A stretch of 64,000 bases of DNA, taken from assembly GCF_017591425.1 (NCBI RefSeq), contig NW_024465434.1, positions 682,001-746,000 of the forward strand, in the 5' to 3' direction. Origin of the DNA: Ochotona curzoniae. Its lineage: Eukaryota > Chordata > Mammalia > Lagomorpha > Ochotonidae. How positions within the stretch are numbered: the first letter of the stretch is position 1; the number at the start of each line of letters is the position of its first letter. Below are positions 23,001 through 29,621 of the stretch, piece by piece. The notes under the pieces are model-generated. The model did no database searches. It was not told the DNA's origin and was given only the letters and a program-made list of their open reading frames with translations. The position numbers and the translations under genes are program-made.

Positions 23001-25790
23001 GTCCCTTGGGGTGCAGAAGGGCCTGATGGGAAAGAAAAGAATGAAGACAGAAATGCTGGACAAGGAGGGGGGATGGACGGGGGCATCCCAGACAGGAAGG
23101 GATAAAGACACAACCTAGAGAATAAAGGGAAGGATCTGAGTGCTGGTTTGGAGACAGATGTGTGGAGACACGGCCAAGGGTGCAGCTGTCTTCAGTCTTT
23201 TCGGGGATGCAGTGGACATGGTCCTCTGCCAACTGAGAGGACAGGACTGGGGGCCAGAGGAAAGAGGACAAGGCTGCGTCCAGCTGCTCCAGAGACCACA
23301 CAGCCACCGAGGAGGGTAGCAGTGGTCATTCTTGGCTTGGCTGGGAACTGCACAAGCAAGCATCCAGGAAATATAGTAGGCCCAAGAACTGCACACTTAT
23401 CCCACGGCCGGCGAGAGGTCAGACAGGAAAACTTTGCTTGCACAGAGGAGGAGGGGTTTGGAGACATGCTGCATGTCATTAAGGGGGCTCACTCCCCCGT
23501 GATGATACCACGCAGCTCACGCGCTGAGCACTCCCAAGGGTGCATCAGCACCCACCCTGCACAAGTGCCAAGGGCACACCCTGCCGCTGCACCTGAGACC
23601 CCTCAGCTGCCAGGCCGAGCAGAAGCAGCTCCTGAGGGAGCTGAGTGCCTCAGAGGACAAGGAAACTTATCACAAGCCAGGAACACCTGGTCCCTTGGAA
23701 CACCAGGCAGCAGACCGAGCCCCTCGCTCCCGCCCGGGTTAGCCCGCTTCCAGCCTCCAGCCATCAACAACAAGAGAGCTCCAGTGACGCCAATGCTCTC
23801 TGCGCTGAGGTCAAGCTGACACTCCCATCCAGAAATGTTTCAAGCGCTGAATCTGCACACAAGATCAACCCCCCCGCCACGATGACACAGTCACAAGTAT
23901 GCGGAAGCTGGACACACTGCCTTTCCCCTTTCCCCACACCTAAAATGTATAAGCCCAGTACTGTACAGCCTGGGCGGCCATACGGCCACCCGCCCACATG
24001 GTCACTCCACCATGTGGAAGTGGTCCCGGGCTGTCTCCCACCAAGGAGCAGGCCGTCAGACTCCGTTCTTCCATCACCTATCTCTCTTCTGTCTCCTCCC
24101 CATCACCCACAGGGCACAACATCTCTGCCTGCTGCCTGTACCTGACCAGTGCACCTCGCCCGGGAGCATTCCCAATAAAGCTTGCTTTGAACTGACCGGT
24201 ATTTTGTGTAGTTGCATCACTCCGAGCCCCAACTCAAACCTTACGCCAGCACCTCGATTACCCTACATAAACCCTTCAGTTTGCAGTATTATCTGGCAAC
24301 ACACGTGCCAGAACATCTCTCCTAGCCTGGAGACAACACGGTACTCAGGGCTGCAGACTCATTCCATTTCTCAAATTTTCCTACAGTGAACCTTATTATC
24401 TTAACTCTTCACAAATAAATCTCCAAGGCAAGGCCAGGTCAGAGTCCCTTCTGCGTTCAGCCTCATCCCAGTTAAACAGGAATCAGAGTCGTGCTAGGGC
24501 ATAGTAGCTGAAGCTTCTCCTGCAGCACCAGCATTCCATATAGCCTCTGGGTTCATATCCAGCTGCTCCACTTCCCATCGAGCTCCCTGCTTGTGGCCTG
24601 GGAAAACAGTCCAGGACGGCCCAAAGCCTTGGGACCCTGCACCTATGTGGGAGACCTATATGGGATCCCGGGGCATGCAAGGAGAGGACTTGAGCTGTTA
24701 GGCTACCACATGAGGCCCCCAAAAGATCTACTTTTATAAATCATTCCAGGTTCAAAAGAACACAGGATGTAATCACAGCAGTTTGCCCTCCACTCAACGT
24801 AAGATAGGAACTCTTCTCCCGGGCTATCCTTGCCTGACGCCATTCCTCTTTCATTACACACAGTACACTCTGTATCTCTAGGTGGCCACTTTGCCAGTGG
24901 GGCCTGGTGGGCACAGAGACTCTGCACACACACTGCACATACATTTGGAAACCACTGCCTCAGAAAAAGGGAGGGTAGAGGGGTTTGTCCGATCCCCTGA
25001 AACTTAAACAGCCCTTCCTGTTTCAGGAGGGATCCGTCGGTGGGCCCTTAGGTTAGGGCATCTCTGAGGAGGGACATCTGGGGGCAGGCATTTGGCTCAG
25101 TGGTTAAGACACCAGGTGATGGTTCAAGAACTTGGGGTCCCTGCCCCCCATGCGCGAGATGCAGGATGAGTTCCCGACTCCTGGCTCCGAGACCCGGCCC
25201 AACTCCAACTCCTGCAGGCATCGGATGCTCTTGTTTCTACATTTCTCTCTCTTCCAAAGAAGTGACTTTTTAAAAAGGTTAATATTTGCTTATTTGTTTA
25301 CTGCGCCCAAGCCTAACCATGCCTGCAGGTGCATTCGATGAGTGTACCCTCTCACACCACCCAGTTATTGCAAACAGCCCAGTTGCGGACACTTGATTTC
25401 ATCAAGTGGCCCGAGGGTAAGTCACGCAGTCACTCCGTGCTGGATGCCTGGGAATTCTCGGGAGAAGGTGAGCGGGCAGAAAGAAGGGGCAGCAGGAACG
25501 AGACAGAAGAAAAATCACCACAAGAGGGTGGAGAGTTTCTGGACACTTCTGTTTCTCTGAGGCAAGGAGGGCGTCCATCTTTCCCGTACCCGCCGCCTCC
25601 TACTTTTCTGCGCGGCGAGGGTCTCGGGCTAGCAGTCAGCGCTTACCAGGGCGTCCGAGCCGTAGGCCCCGAGCGACGTGGGGAAGCGCACGTCTCGGAC
25701 CACGAGCCGGGAGATCCTGCCGTACACCATCGCGTCCACGCCGTCAGCCCTCTCCTCTGAGGGCCAAGCCGAGCGCCGGGCGGAGGACAG
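1..25790 (-). CDS. ENOSF1: ENOSF1, L-fuconate dehydratase (5' half of gene, exons 1-9)
   Basis: Nine coding exons on the minus strand join in frame into about 218 codons that follow mammalian ENOSF1 from the start Met to a point just before the KxK catalytic motif; the full protein is about 443 residues. The family belongs to the mandelate racemase branch of the enolase superfamily. It dehydrates L-fuconate to 2-keto-3-deoxy-L-fuconate in a Mg-dependent reaction, and the human protein is reported as mitochondrial. The visible part is the N-terminal capping domain and the first turn into the barrel; the Lys base, metal ligands and His-Asp pair are encoded off the left edge. Every junction is GT..AG. 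Segments read in order include [27 protein letters not shown] and [15 protein letters not shown]. The gene is transcribed from the CpG island near 25.7 kb. In human its 3' end is antisense to TYMS, which is not in this window. The left end at 1 is only the window edge. Confidence 0.95.
192..226 (-). CDS. ENOSF1: ENOSF1 coding exon 9, 35-bp small exon (residues 207-218)
   Basis: Reads [11 protein letters not shown] plus AG of a split Arg codon, with acceptor TTTCCCCACAG and donor GTGAGT at 191. Human has [12 protein letters not shown]. The next exon, outside the window, should begin with the FKVKV segment that carries the catalytic Lys. Confidence 0.92.
300..495 (+). repeat. CSINE, old partial copy
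   Basis: Diverged body from the CACCCATGTGGGAGACC block to GGGAACCAGTGG; the head is lost. Confidence 0.6.
497..826 (+). repeat. CSINE, full-length
   Basis: Head through tail (AAATAAATCTTTG). Diverged. Confidence 0.85.
880..1130 (+). repeat. CSINE, old copy
   Basis: Body with AGCTCCCTGCTAATGC, an old-subfamily variant; the A-rich end is full of AAAC units. Confidence 0.7.
1303..1612 (-). repeat. CSINE, minus
   Basis: Reversed tail AAAAAAGTTATTTTCATTTC to a diverged head. Head-to-head with the next copy. Confidence 0.75.
1641..1975 (+). repeat. CSINE, full-length
   Basis: GGGCCCAGCTGTGGCCTAGT head to an (A)14-15 tail. Confidence 0.9.
2110..2395 (+). repeat. CSINE, old copy
   Basis: Diverged body with CATACTCTGGGAGGC; the weakly preserved tail ends in an AAATC motif. 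Confidence 0.65.
2551..2578. repeat. (AACTG)n pentanucleotide repeat
   Basis: Five and a half perfect AACTG units, 28 bp. In ENOSF1 intron 8. Confidence 0.97.
2752..2834 (-). CDS. ENOSF1: ENOSF1 coding exon 8 (residues 179-206)
   Basis: 83 bp reading [20 protein letters not shown] and then YSDELLRQ, the strongest family match in the gene. Acceptor TTTTTTGTAG, donor GTAGGC at 2751. Confidence 0.96.
3122..3160 (-). CDS. ENOSF1: ENOSF1 coding exon 7, 39-bp small exon (residues 166-179)
   Basis: Reads [12 protein letters not shown], the charged linker before the conserved GYPAY block. Acceptor TTTTCCAG; donor GTGGGT at 3121, a weaker match than the neighbouring donors. The next exon restores a Glu codon across the junction. 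The intron to exon 6 is only 107 bp. Confidence 0.9.
3268..3340 (-). CDS. ENOSF1: ENOSF1 coding exon 6 (residues 142-166)
   Basis: 73 bp, starting [20 protein letters not shown] after a CCACTAG acceptor. The donor GTGAGT at 3267 leaves a one-base overhang. Two residues after the first Pro are KK, where human has RM. Confidence 0.94.
3480..3724 (-). repeat. CSINE, minus, old
   Basis: Older minus copy without tail, ending ACCATACTGGCCC; the younger copy is inserted at its head end. Confidence 0.75.
3739..4075 (-). repeat. CSINE, young, with TSD
   Basis: Near-consensus minus copy with an exact 17-bp duplication CCCTTCTGGTGACTTTT at 3722-3738 and 4076-4092. Intact tRNA-like head. Confidence 0.96.
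4597..4920 (+). repeat. CSINE, full-length, old
   Basis: GGGGGCCAGTGCAGTGGCC head to an AAATAAATCTTTTAAAAA tail. Confidence 0.88.
4921..5287. other. ENOSF1 intron 5 unique sequence
   Basis: Nothing recognised apart from ordinary intron sequence. Confidence 0.6.
5288..5314 (-). CDS. ENOSF1: ENOSF1 coding exon 5, 27-bp microexon (residues 133-141)
   Basis: Nine codons read PLWKMLVDM, matching the family's PVWKLLVDM. A strong polypyrimidine tract and TTTCAG acceptor precede it, and donor GTGAGT follows at 5287. Skipping this exon would keep the frame. Confidence 0.93.
5689..5775 (-). CDS. ENOSF1: ENOSF1 coding exon 4 (residues 104-132)
   Basis: 87 bp, 29 whole codons, reading [20 protein letters not shown] and then DLWAKQEGK. 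This is the helix-rich start of the capping/barrel interface. The acceptor is CTACCAG and the donor GTAATC. Differences from human are conservative (two V to I). Confidence 0.96.
5776..6554. other. ENOSF1 intron 3, unique AT-rich part
   Basis: Ordinary intron. Contains a short inverted pair around GTTTAGGACACACTGATGTC (6302-6325). Confidence 0.6.
6555..6780 (+). mobile_element. Possible MaLR-type LTR fragment
   Basis: GTTGGAGGTTGTTGGGTCAT followed by GGAAGAGGGGACTTGCCC resembles the 'gggaggtgattgggtcatgg' block of MST/MLT1 LTRs. Much diverged. Confidence 0.4.
6920..7245 (+). repeat. CSINE, young, with TSD
   Basis: Best consensus copy in the window: GGGCCCGGCGCGGTGGCGCA head, GGTTCTAGTC B-box-like region. 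Exact 16-bp duplication AAAATTGCTTTGTAGA at 6904-6919 and 7246-7261. Confidence 0.97.
7807..7922 (-). CDS. ENOSF1: ENOSF1 coding exon 3 (residues 65-103)
   Basis: The 116 bp exon encodes [18 protein letters not shown] and then [13 protein letters not shown], the helical part of the capping domain. The acceptor is CTTGTAACAG and the donor GTAAGA. The last recognisable L1 3' UTR sequence ends only about 15-20 bp upstream of the acceptor. Confidence 0.96.
7930..8225 (-). mobile_element. L1 3' UTR fragment, sense with ENOSF1
   Basis: On the minus strand a G-rich tract (8012-7965) is followed by ATCCCAGGGCCTATGGAACTGTA and a degenerate A-rich end at about 7940. This aligns with the L1 tail at 52887-52991 in this same window. 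Upstream the strand continues as L1-type 3' UTR by resemblance. Its end is within about 20 bp of the exon 3 acceptor. Confidence 0.75.
8226..8700 (+). mobile_element. L1 ORF2 fragment, inverted relative to the adjacent 3' UTR
   Basis: Plus-strand frames read [10 protein letters not shown] and [14 protein letters not shown], resembling the L1 ORF2 segment LNNLLLNDYWVHNEMK. A block is tandemly duplicated: about 8208-8332 and 8333-8458, period 124-128 bp. Together with 7930-8225 this gives the inverted arrangement typical of twin-primed L1 insertions. The right limit is uncertain. Confidence 0.65.
8818..9120 (+). repeat. CSINE, old copy
   Basis: TTGGGGCTGGCATTGTGG head; the body is strongly diverged. 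Confidence 0.6.
9121..9840. other. ENOSF1 intron 2, unassigned
   Basis: AT-rich; no gene or clear repeat seen. Confidence 0.55.
9845..9985 (+). repeat. CSINE, 3' half
   Basis: Starts in the body and ends in CAGATAAATAAACAAATC. Confidence 0.65.
10007..10331 (+). repeat. CSINE, full-length
   Basis: TCGGGCCCAGTGCAATAGC head to an AATAAATACATT(A)n tail. Well preserved. Confidence 0.93.
10345..10480 (+). repeat. CSINE, internal piece
   Basis: Continues what looks like the copy at 9845-9985 (shared GCCTGATTC near 9,999 and 10,346), so 10007-10331 is probably inserted in it. Confidence 0.55.
11256..11595 (+). repeat. CSINE, full-length
   Basis: GGGGTTGGCACAGTGGCAC head to an A-rich tail. Confidence 0.88.
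11797..12130 (-). repeat. CSINE, minus, full-length
   Basis: Reversed tail with ATTTATTTTTATTGGAAAGG to GCTGGGCCCC. With the previous plus copy, an inverted pair 200 bp apart. Confidence 0.9.
12331..12660 (+). repeat. CSINE, full-length
   Basis: GGCTGGGCCCGGCGTAGTGG head. Its tail is cut by the following minus copy. Confidence 0.93.
12662..12992 (-). repeat. CSINE, minus, inserted in the tail of the previous copy
   Basis: Tail-to-tail inverted pair with 12331-12660. An ATAAATCTTTAAAAACA tail remnant follows at 12,992. Confidence 0.9.
13026..13335 (+). repeat. CSINE, old
   Basis: GGGGCTGGCATCGTGGC head to TAAATAAAACCTTCTAAAAA. Confidence 0.85.
13340..14840. other. ENOSF1 intron 2, unassigned
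   Basis: Mixed sequence with no preserved coding frame and no repeat that I can name. A short TATGT-rich patch lies at 13,615-13,645. Confidence 0.55.
14852..15399 (+). pseudogene. RPS16 processed pseudogene in ENOSF1 intron 2
   Basis: An intronless copy of ribosomal protein S16 mRNA, antisense to ENOSF1. It starts with a CTTTTCCGGT 5' leader, and the ATG at 14905 opens a frame with similarity to RPS16 ([25 protein letters not shown]). It then breaks with an early stop near 15,027, a deletion and several frameshifts. The end of the protein is again recognisable before TAG at 15326. AATAAA lies at 15360-15365, followed by an A-rich tail. The flanks carry an 11-bp target-site duplication, AGTCAATCTTG at 14841 and AGTCATTCTTG at 15400. 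It cannot encode S16. Confidence 0.92.
15411..15800 (+). repeat. CSINE, old, with extra head
   Basis: Two head-like pieces (15,411 and 15,458) precede one body, ending (AATT)n-rich. Right after the RPS16 retrocopy. Confidence 0.7.
15803..16040 (+). repeat. CSINE, old
   Basis: Diverged body; tail CAAATAAATAAAATT. Confidence 0.65.
16047..16350 (+). repeat. CSINE
   Basis: TTGGCAACAGTGCTGTGGTA head; shortened body. Confidence 0.75.
16435..16768 (-). repeat. CSINE, minus, full-length
   Basis: Well-preserved copy ending CACTGCGCCGGGCTCC. Confidence 0.94.
16949..17008. repeat. (CA)n microsatellite, about 60 bp
   Basis: Almost pure CA dinucleotides with a few CG interruptions at the left end. In ENOSF1 intron 2. 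Confidence 0.99.
17010..17525. other. ENOSF1 intron 2, unassigned
   Basis: Between the CA repeat and a SINE; nothing recognised. Confidence 0.55.
17528..17850 (+). repeat. CSINE, full-length
   Basis: GGGGCTGGCACAACAGCTC head to an AAAC-rich tail. Confidence 0.88.
18227..18335 (-). CDS. ENOSF1: ENOSF1 coding exon 2 (residues 29-65)
   Basis: The acceptor TGCAG precedes a His-Thr-Asp-Pro-Asp-Tyr start. The exon encodes the beta strands [14 protein letters not shown] and [14 protein letters not shown] of the capping domain. It is 109 bp and ends in phase 1 with donor GTGAGT at 18226. The preceding intron is about 7.3 kb. Confidence 0.96.
18340..19350. other. ENOSF1 intron 1, unassigned
   Basis: Nothing certain; 18,750-18,840 is faintly SINE-like. 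Confidence 0.5.
19355..20000 (-). repeat. CSINE, minus, split by a nested plus copy
   Basis: Outer element: 19355-19492 and 19846-20000, interrupted at its AAAGCCAGGAGC segment. Confidence 0.9.
19493..19845 (+). repeat. CSINE, nested
   Basis: Inserted in the outer copy with a duplication AAAGCCAGTAGC (19481) and AAAGCCAGGAGC (19846), one mismatch. Confidence 0.9.
20235..20515 (-). repeat. CSINE, minus, old
   Basis: AATTTATGTACTTGAAATGC tail side; diverged head. Confidence 0.65.
20520..21270. other. ENOSF1 intron 1, unassigned
   Basis: Purine-rich on the plus strand; no gene seen. Confidence 0.5.
21275..21600 (-). repeat. CSINE, minus
   Basis: Full-length, ending CATGTCAGGCCC. Confidence 0.9.
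21645..21745 (+). repeat. MIR fragment
   Basis: AATAACTTGTCCCAGGTCAT followed by ACAGTACATGAGGCAGAAC fits the MIR core. Confidence 0.65.
22285..22580 (+). repeat. CSINE, old
   Basis: Full body, tail AAATAAATAAAGCTTT. Confidence 0.75.
22585..23820. other. ENOSF1 intron 1, GC-richer unassigned block
   Basis: Contains the longest open frame of the window (223 codons, plus strand, 23148-23819) but no family resemblance. It leads into the LTR-like sequence at 23.8 kb and could be more of the same insertion. Confidence 0.45.
23825..24260 (+). mobile_element. Probable solo LTR of an endogenous retrovirus
   Basis: It has promoter-like and poly(A) features in LTR order: a C-rich U3, TATAAG at about 23,949, C/T-rich R, then AATAAAGCTTGCTTTGAACT at about 24,174. 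No internal retroviral genes are seen on either side. The exact TG/CA ends are not fixed. Located in ENOSF1 intron 1. Confidence 0.5.
24491..24718. repeat. Hybrid CSINE: plus 5' part joined to minus 5' part
   Basis: 24491-24657 is the plus-strand head and body. 24658-24718 is the reverse complement of a head (ATGGGATCCCGGGGCATGCA to GAGGCCCC). Neither tail is present. Confidence 0.85.
25081..25290 (+). repeat. CSINE, old, internally shortened
   Basis: GGGGGCAGGCATTTGGCTCA head, next to the CpG island. Confidence 0.65.
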
Positions 25791-26150
25791 CCGGCCGGGG
25801 GCGGGGTTTAGCCGCGGCCCGGCGCGCTCATTGGCCGAGCGGTCCCGGGGAGCGTGGCCACGCACCCGGTCGGGGCCCCGCGGGATCTGAAAGTCCAGGT
25901 CCCGGCTGTCGGGGACGCGCCGGGTTCCCGCGGTTTCCGGTGGCCTTGGCTCTGGCTGCTGCTGCGTGGATGCAGTCGGATTCCGCGGTGGCCAGTCGGC
26001 GTCTCCTCACGGCCCTGGTCGGCCTGGAGACCTGCTGGAAAAAGCCGGTCTGACACGAGTTCAGTCCGCTCGAGGCAGGTTCTGGCCGGTGGCCCAGCTC
26101 CTGACCCGGAGCCGGAGGTGGACAGGGTGCATCCAGCAGAGCAGTGGTGT
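25560..26150 (-). promoter_or_regulatory. ENOSF1: ENOSF1 CpG-island promoter
   Basis: CpG dinucleotides are dense here and rare in the rest of the window. On the minus strand an inverted CCAAT box lies at 25834-25830, and a GC box (GGGGGCGGGG on the plus strand) lies at 25797-25806, 70-100 bp upstream of the ATG. No TATA box is seen. The transcription start is probably about 25,750-25,790 by inference. Confidence 0.85.
25647..25730 (-). CDS. ENOSF1: ENOSF1 coding exon 1 (residues 1-28)
   Basis: Starts at the ATG at 25730-25728 and reads [16 protein letters not shown] onward, the conserved ENOSF1 N-terminus. The context GCGATGG is a good Kozak match. The exon ends in CTG with donor GTAAGC at 25646. 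The frame stays open 45 codons upstream, but a GC box and CCAAT box lie in that stretch, so I keep this start. Confidence 0.95.
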
Positions 26151-26284
26151 AGAAGACGTTATACCTGTCAGCTCCCAAAACCTCTGTTCCCCACCTGATC
26201 AGAGGGAAAATATCGTTTACTAACACACCCACATTACCTCACCCATCCAACCATGCAAGATGGACAGGCTATTTTAATTTTACT

Positions 26285-26365
26285 ACTATAAAAAAAAAGT
26301 TTGGCCTCAGAGAGCGTCAGTGGGTGACTTGTCCAGGGCCACACAGCTAGTTAAGTGGGCTTCCT
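26285..26365 (+). repeat. MIR fragment
   Basis: TGACTTGTCCAGGGCCACAC then AGCTAGTTAAGTGGGC is a good MIR core match. Just upstream of the ENOSF1 CpG island. Confidence 0.75.
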
Positions 26366-26543
26366 CCTCTACGTTGGCAGTCGTAGTCCTTCTAGAAACT
26401 TCGTAGTTTTGCAAGCTTTGGGCCCACTGCGCCTCCACATAGCATCAAAACAACAGGTCATTTCTGTCTCATAGTAGAAGCATACTGAAAGGCGAGGAGA
26501 CAGCAGTGCTTGCCTGTGGGGACTATTTGAAAATGAACTGCTT

Positions 26544-26764
26544 TGTGGCCCGGGAAAAGCAGTAGAGGACGGCCCAAAGCTTTGGGACCCTGCACCCGCT
26601 CGGGAGACCCGGAAGAGGCTCCTGGCTTCGGATCGGCATAGCATTGGCCGTTGCAGTCACTTGGGGAGTGAATCATCGGACGGAAAATCTTCCTCTCTGT
26701 CTCTCCTCTCTGTATATCCTCCTTTCCAATAAAAATAAAAAAATAATAAAAATAAATCTTAAAA
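26544..26764 (+). repeat. CSINE, young, 5'-truncated, with TSD
   Basis: Starts in the body (TGTGGCCCGGG) without the pol III boxes. Exact 13-bp duplication AAATGAACTGCTT at 26531 and 26765. Confidence 0.95.
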
Positions 26765-26777
26765 AAATGAACTGCTT

Positions 26778-27062
26778 GGGGACTGGGCATTTGGCATAAT
26801 GGTTAAAAAAGCAAAACTTGGGCTCCTGCATTCCACACCGTGACCAGTTCCAATCCAGACTCCAGTGTTTCCAGTCCAGCGCGCGGGCACTCCGAGAGGC
26901 AGCAGACAGTGGCCCAAGTCTCAGGTCTGCCTCGAGGCTCCTGGCTCGGCCTGGTCTAGTCCTGTCCGTTGGAAACATTGGAGGGGACTGAACACGAGAA
27001 AGGAAGATGCTGTGGCTCTCACGCTCTACCTTTCCAATAAAGTAAAAAAGTTTCCTTAAAAA
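26778..27062 (+). repeat. CSINE, old
   Basis: GGGGACTGGGCATTTGGC head; body with CGCGGGCACTCCGAGAGGC. Confidence 0.75.
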
Positions 27063-27065
27063 CCT

Positions 27066-27375
27066 TTTTATTTGCATTGCCCTAAACATCATTCTTTCGT
27101 CTGCTTCAAGGATGACGCATGTTAAGCTCAGTTTTTAGAGTGGCTAGCTTCTTCCTTATCGCACCGTTGGAGTTTTTGTATCATTTGAAGCATCATAGTC
27201 TTTTGGCAACTATTTTTTCCCCAGCGATGGTTCACCTTTCATTCTCTTAGCAGTGTCTTCGGAGATTTTTAACCGTTCATGTCCACATAAATTTAGATAA
27301 ACCTACAGACCGCACAACACCAGGACCGAGCTGCAAAGTAAACTCTGGAAACTCTGGAAAATGACAGGAATGTCT
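27066..27375. other. Spacer, unassigned
   Basis: Nothing recognised. Confidence 0.5.
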
Positions 27376-27377
27376 CC

Positions 27378-28004
27378 CACTTTTTTTTTTTTTTAGACAC
27401 GCAGGTTTACAAAGAGAAGGAGAGAAAAAGATGTTCCATCTAATGGTCTACTCCCCAGATGGCCACAAATGGCCAAAGTGGAGCTGATCAGGAACCAGGA
27501 ACTTCTTCCGGGTCTTCCACATGGGTCAGGAACACTAGGACTGGAGCCGTCCTCTCCTGCTTTTGCAGGCCCTAAGCAGAAAGCTGTATCAGAAGCGGAA
27601 CAGCGGGCTCAGTCAGCAGCTAAATCCTTGGCTTAAGTGCGCTGGGATCCCATATGGGCACCAATTCGTGTCCTGGCAGCTTCACTTCCCATCCAGCTCC
27701 CTGCTTGTAGCCTGGGAAAGCAGTAGAAGACAGCCCAAAGTCTTGGGACCCTGCTCCCAAGTGGGAGATGCAAAAGAGGCTCCTGGCTCCTGAGCAGCTT
27801 AGCTCCAGCTGTTGTGGCCATTTAAGGAAGGAATGAAGCAGTGGATGAAAGATCTTTCCTCTGTATCTCCTTCTCTATAAATCTGCTTTTTCTCATAAAA
27901 ATAAATTATTATTAACAAAAAGTGGAACAACTGGGATTAGAACTGATAAGGGATACTGGTACTTGAAGGTGGAGAATCAGCCAGTTGAGCCATGGCACCA
28001 GCCC
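27378..28004 (-). repeat. CSINE, minus, split by a nested plus copy
   Basis: Outer element 27378-27604 plus 27918-28004 (GGATTAGAACTG to CACCAGCCCC). Confidence 0.85.
27605..27917 (+). repeat. CSINE, nested
   Basis: Flanked by AGAAGCGGAACAGC (27591) and AAAAGTGGAACAAC (27918), an imperfect duplication. Confidence 0.85.
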
Positions 28005-28146
28005 CACTTTTTAAAAAAGAAAACATTACTTTGATACCAAAATAAAAATACTGCAAGAGAACCATACATCAATATCCCTCATAAACTTAGATACAAACTC
28101 CCTTCTAAAGTTAGTAATACCAGCCGTATTATCTTTAGAAGTAATA

Positions 28147-28445
28147 GGATGCAGGCATTTAGCTGGCGGTTAAGATGGTCACGTCCTACCTGCAATGCTC
28201 ATGTCCAACACCCAGCTCCAGCTCCAGCTCCCGACCCCACCTTCCTGCCAATGCAGACCATTGAGGCTGCAGTGGTGACTCAAATACCTGGATTCTTGCC
28301 ACACCATGCATGGCTGACATGGATTGCATTCCTGGCTCCTAGTTCTGGCCACAGTCTAACTCCAGTCATTGTGGGCATTTGGGGGGGTGAACCAGTGGAT
28401 GTGAATTGTCTTGCCTCTCTGTCTCACACACAAATAATACATCTT
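28147..28445 (+). repeat. CSINE, old
   Basis: GGATGCAGGCATTTAGCTGG head; ends CACACAAATAATACATC. Confidence 0.7.
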
Positions 28446-28532
28446 AGCTGAGCTGAAGTTGTCTCAGTAGTGCAAGGTTGATTAAACATTTGAAAATCAA
28501 TACAATTTTTCCTGTAACAGACTTGAAAATAA

Positions 28533-28885
28533 TACAGGTGGCAGCAGATTAAGCCACAGCCCGTCATGCCAACTGGCATCCCATGTGATTGCAGGTTTGA
28601 GTCCTGGCTGGTCCATTTTCTGTCCAGCTTCCTGTTAATGTGCTTGGGAAAGCTGAAGAAGATGGTCCAAATGCTTGGGGCCCTGCCACCCATGTGGGAG
28701 ACTCAGATGAAACTTCCAGCTCCTGGCTTCAGCCTAGCCCACCATAAAGCTGCTGAGGCCATCTGGGGAGTGAGCCAGTGGATGGACGATCTCTCTCCTC
28801 CACCCAGGCCATTCCACCCCTGGCCTACTTTTCCTCCCTCCCTCCTCTGTATAACTGCCTTTCAAATAAACATTTTCTAAAAAAC
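28533..28885 (+). repeat. CSINE, old
   Basis: Full body with CTTCCTGTTAATGTGC; tail TTCAAATAAACATTTTC. Confidence 0.75.
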
Positions 28886-28888
28886 CTA

Positions 28889-29015
28889 TTGGCCATCCTC
28901 TACTGCTTTCCCAGGCCTTAAGTAGGGAGCTGGATAGAAAATGGAGCAGCCAGGACACAAACTGGCGCCCATTGGGATGCTGGGGCTTATAGACAACCAT
29001 TGTGCTAGCCCCCTG
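28889..29015 (-). repeat. CSINE, minus, 5' part only
   Basis: Abuts the previous copy; from GGCCATCCTCTACTGC to GTGCTAGCCCC. Confidence 0.75.
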
Positions 29016-29215
29016 AGAAAAAATTTAAAGATCCAAATAAGTGTAGAAACATTTTATACTCTTGGAATGGAAGGCTCAATACTGATAACATACCAGTTCT
29101 TCCGAAATTCAACTATTTACTCAATGTCGTCTAATTTGAACCCAGAGCAGGAATTTGTATTCTAAATCTTATAAGGAAATTTGAATAGCTGAAACTACCT
29201 CAAAAATAGAAGCAA

Positions 29216-29480
29216 GCATGTAGAAATGTGGTTAAATTGCTGCACAGGTCATCTGCATACTCTAGGAGACTACCTGGTTCAACTCCCAGATACCTGCTCA
29301 TGGTTCAAGTTCCTGCTAATCCACACACTGGGAGACAGCAGATGATGGCTGAAATGCTTGAGTCCCTTCCACTTTCACTCAGTTACGACCAGTTCCAAAT
29401 ATTTGGGGGAATGAAACAGCTGATGAACTTCCAATTGTCTCTGCCTTTAAAATTTTTAGTTTTAAAAAAATTTTTAAAGG
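29216..29480 (+). repeat. CSINE, very old
   Basis: Only the body order (CATACTCTAGGAGACTACCT, CACACTGGGAGACAGCAG) is left. Confidence 0.5.
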
Positions 29481-29621
29481 AGGGGGGTTGGCTAAAGAAC
29501 TTAAAAGTATATGATTCCAAGATTTCTTACAAAGCAGCATAAATTAAGTCAGTGTGATATTAGCATAGACTAGTATATAAATGAAACAGAATGATGTCCC
29601 AAGATAAACCCGTACATCTGT

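Noticed and set aside
23148..23819. 223-codon open frame, longest in the window
   Set aside because: GC-rich intronic sequence, no family resemblance, low-complexity content and no splice or poly(A) context.
25329..25760. 143-codon plus-strand frame over the CpG island
   Set aside because: It is the shadow of ENOSF1 exon 1 and the GC-rich promoter; open frames are expected by chance there.
25731..25865. In-frame N-terminal extension of ENOSF1 (45 codons, Arg-rich, resembling a mitochondrial presequence)
   Set aside because: The upstream ATG lies above the GC box and CCAAT box, so it is probably not transcribed. The downstream ATG has a good context and matches the human start.
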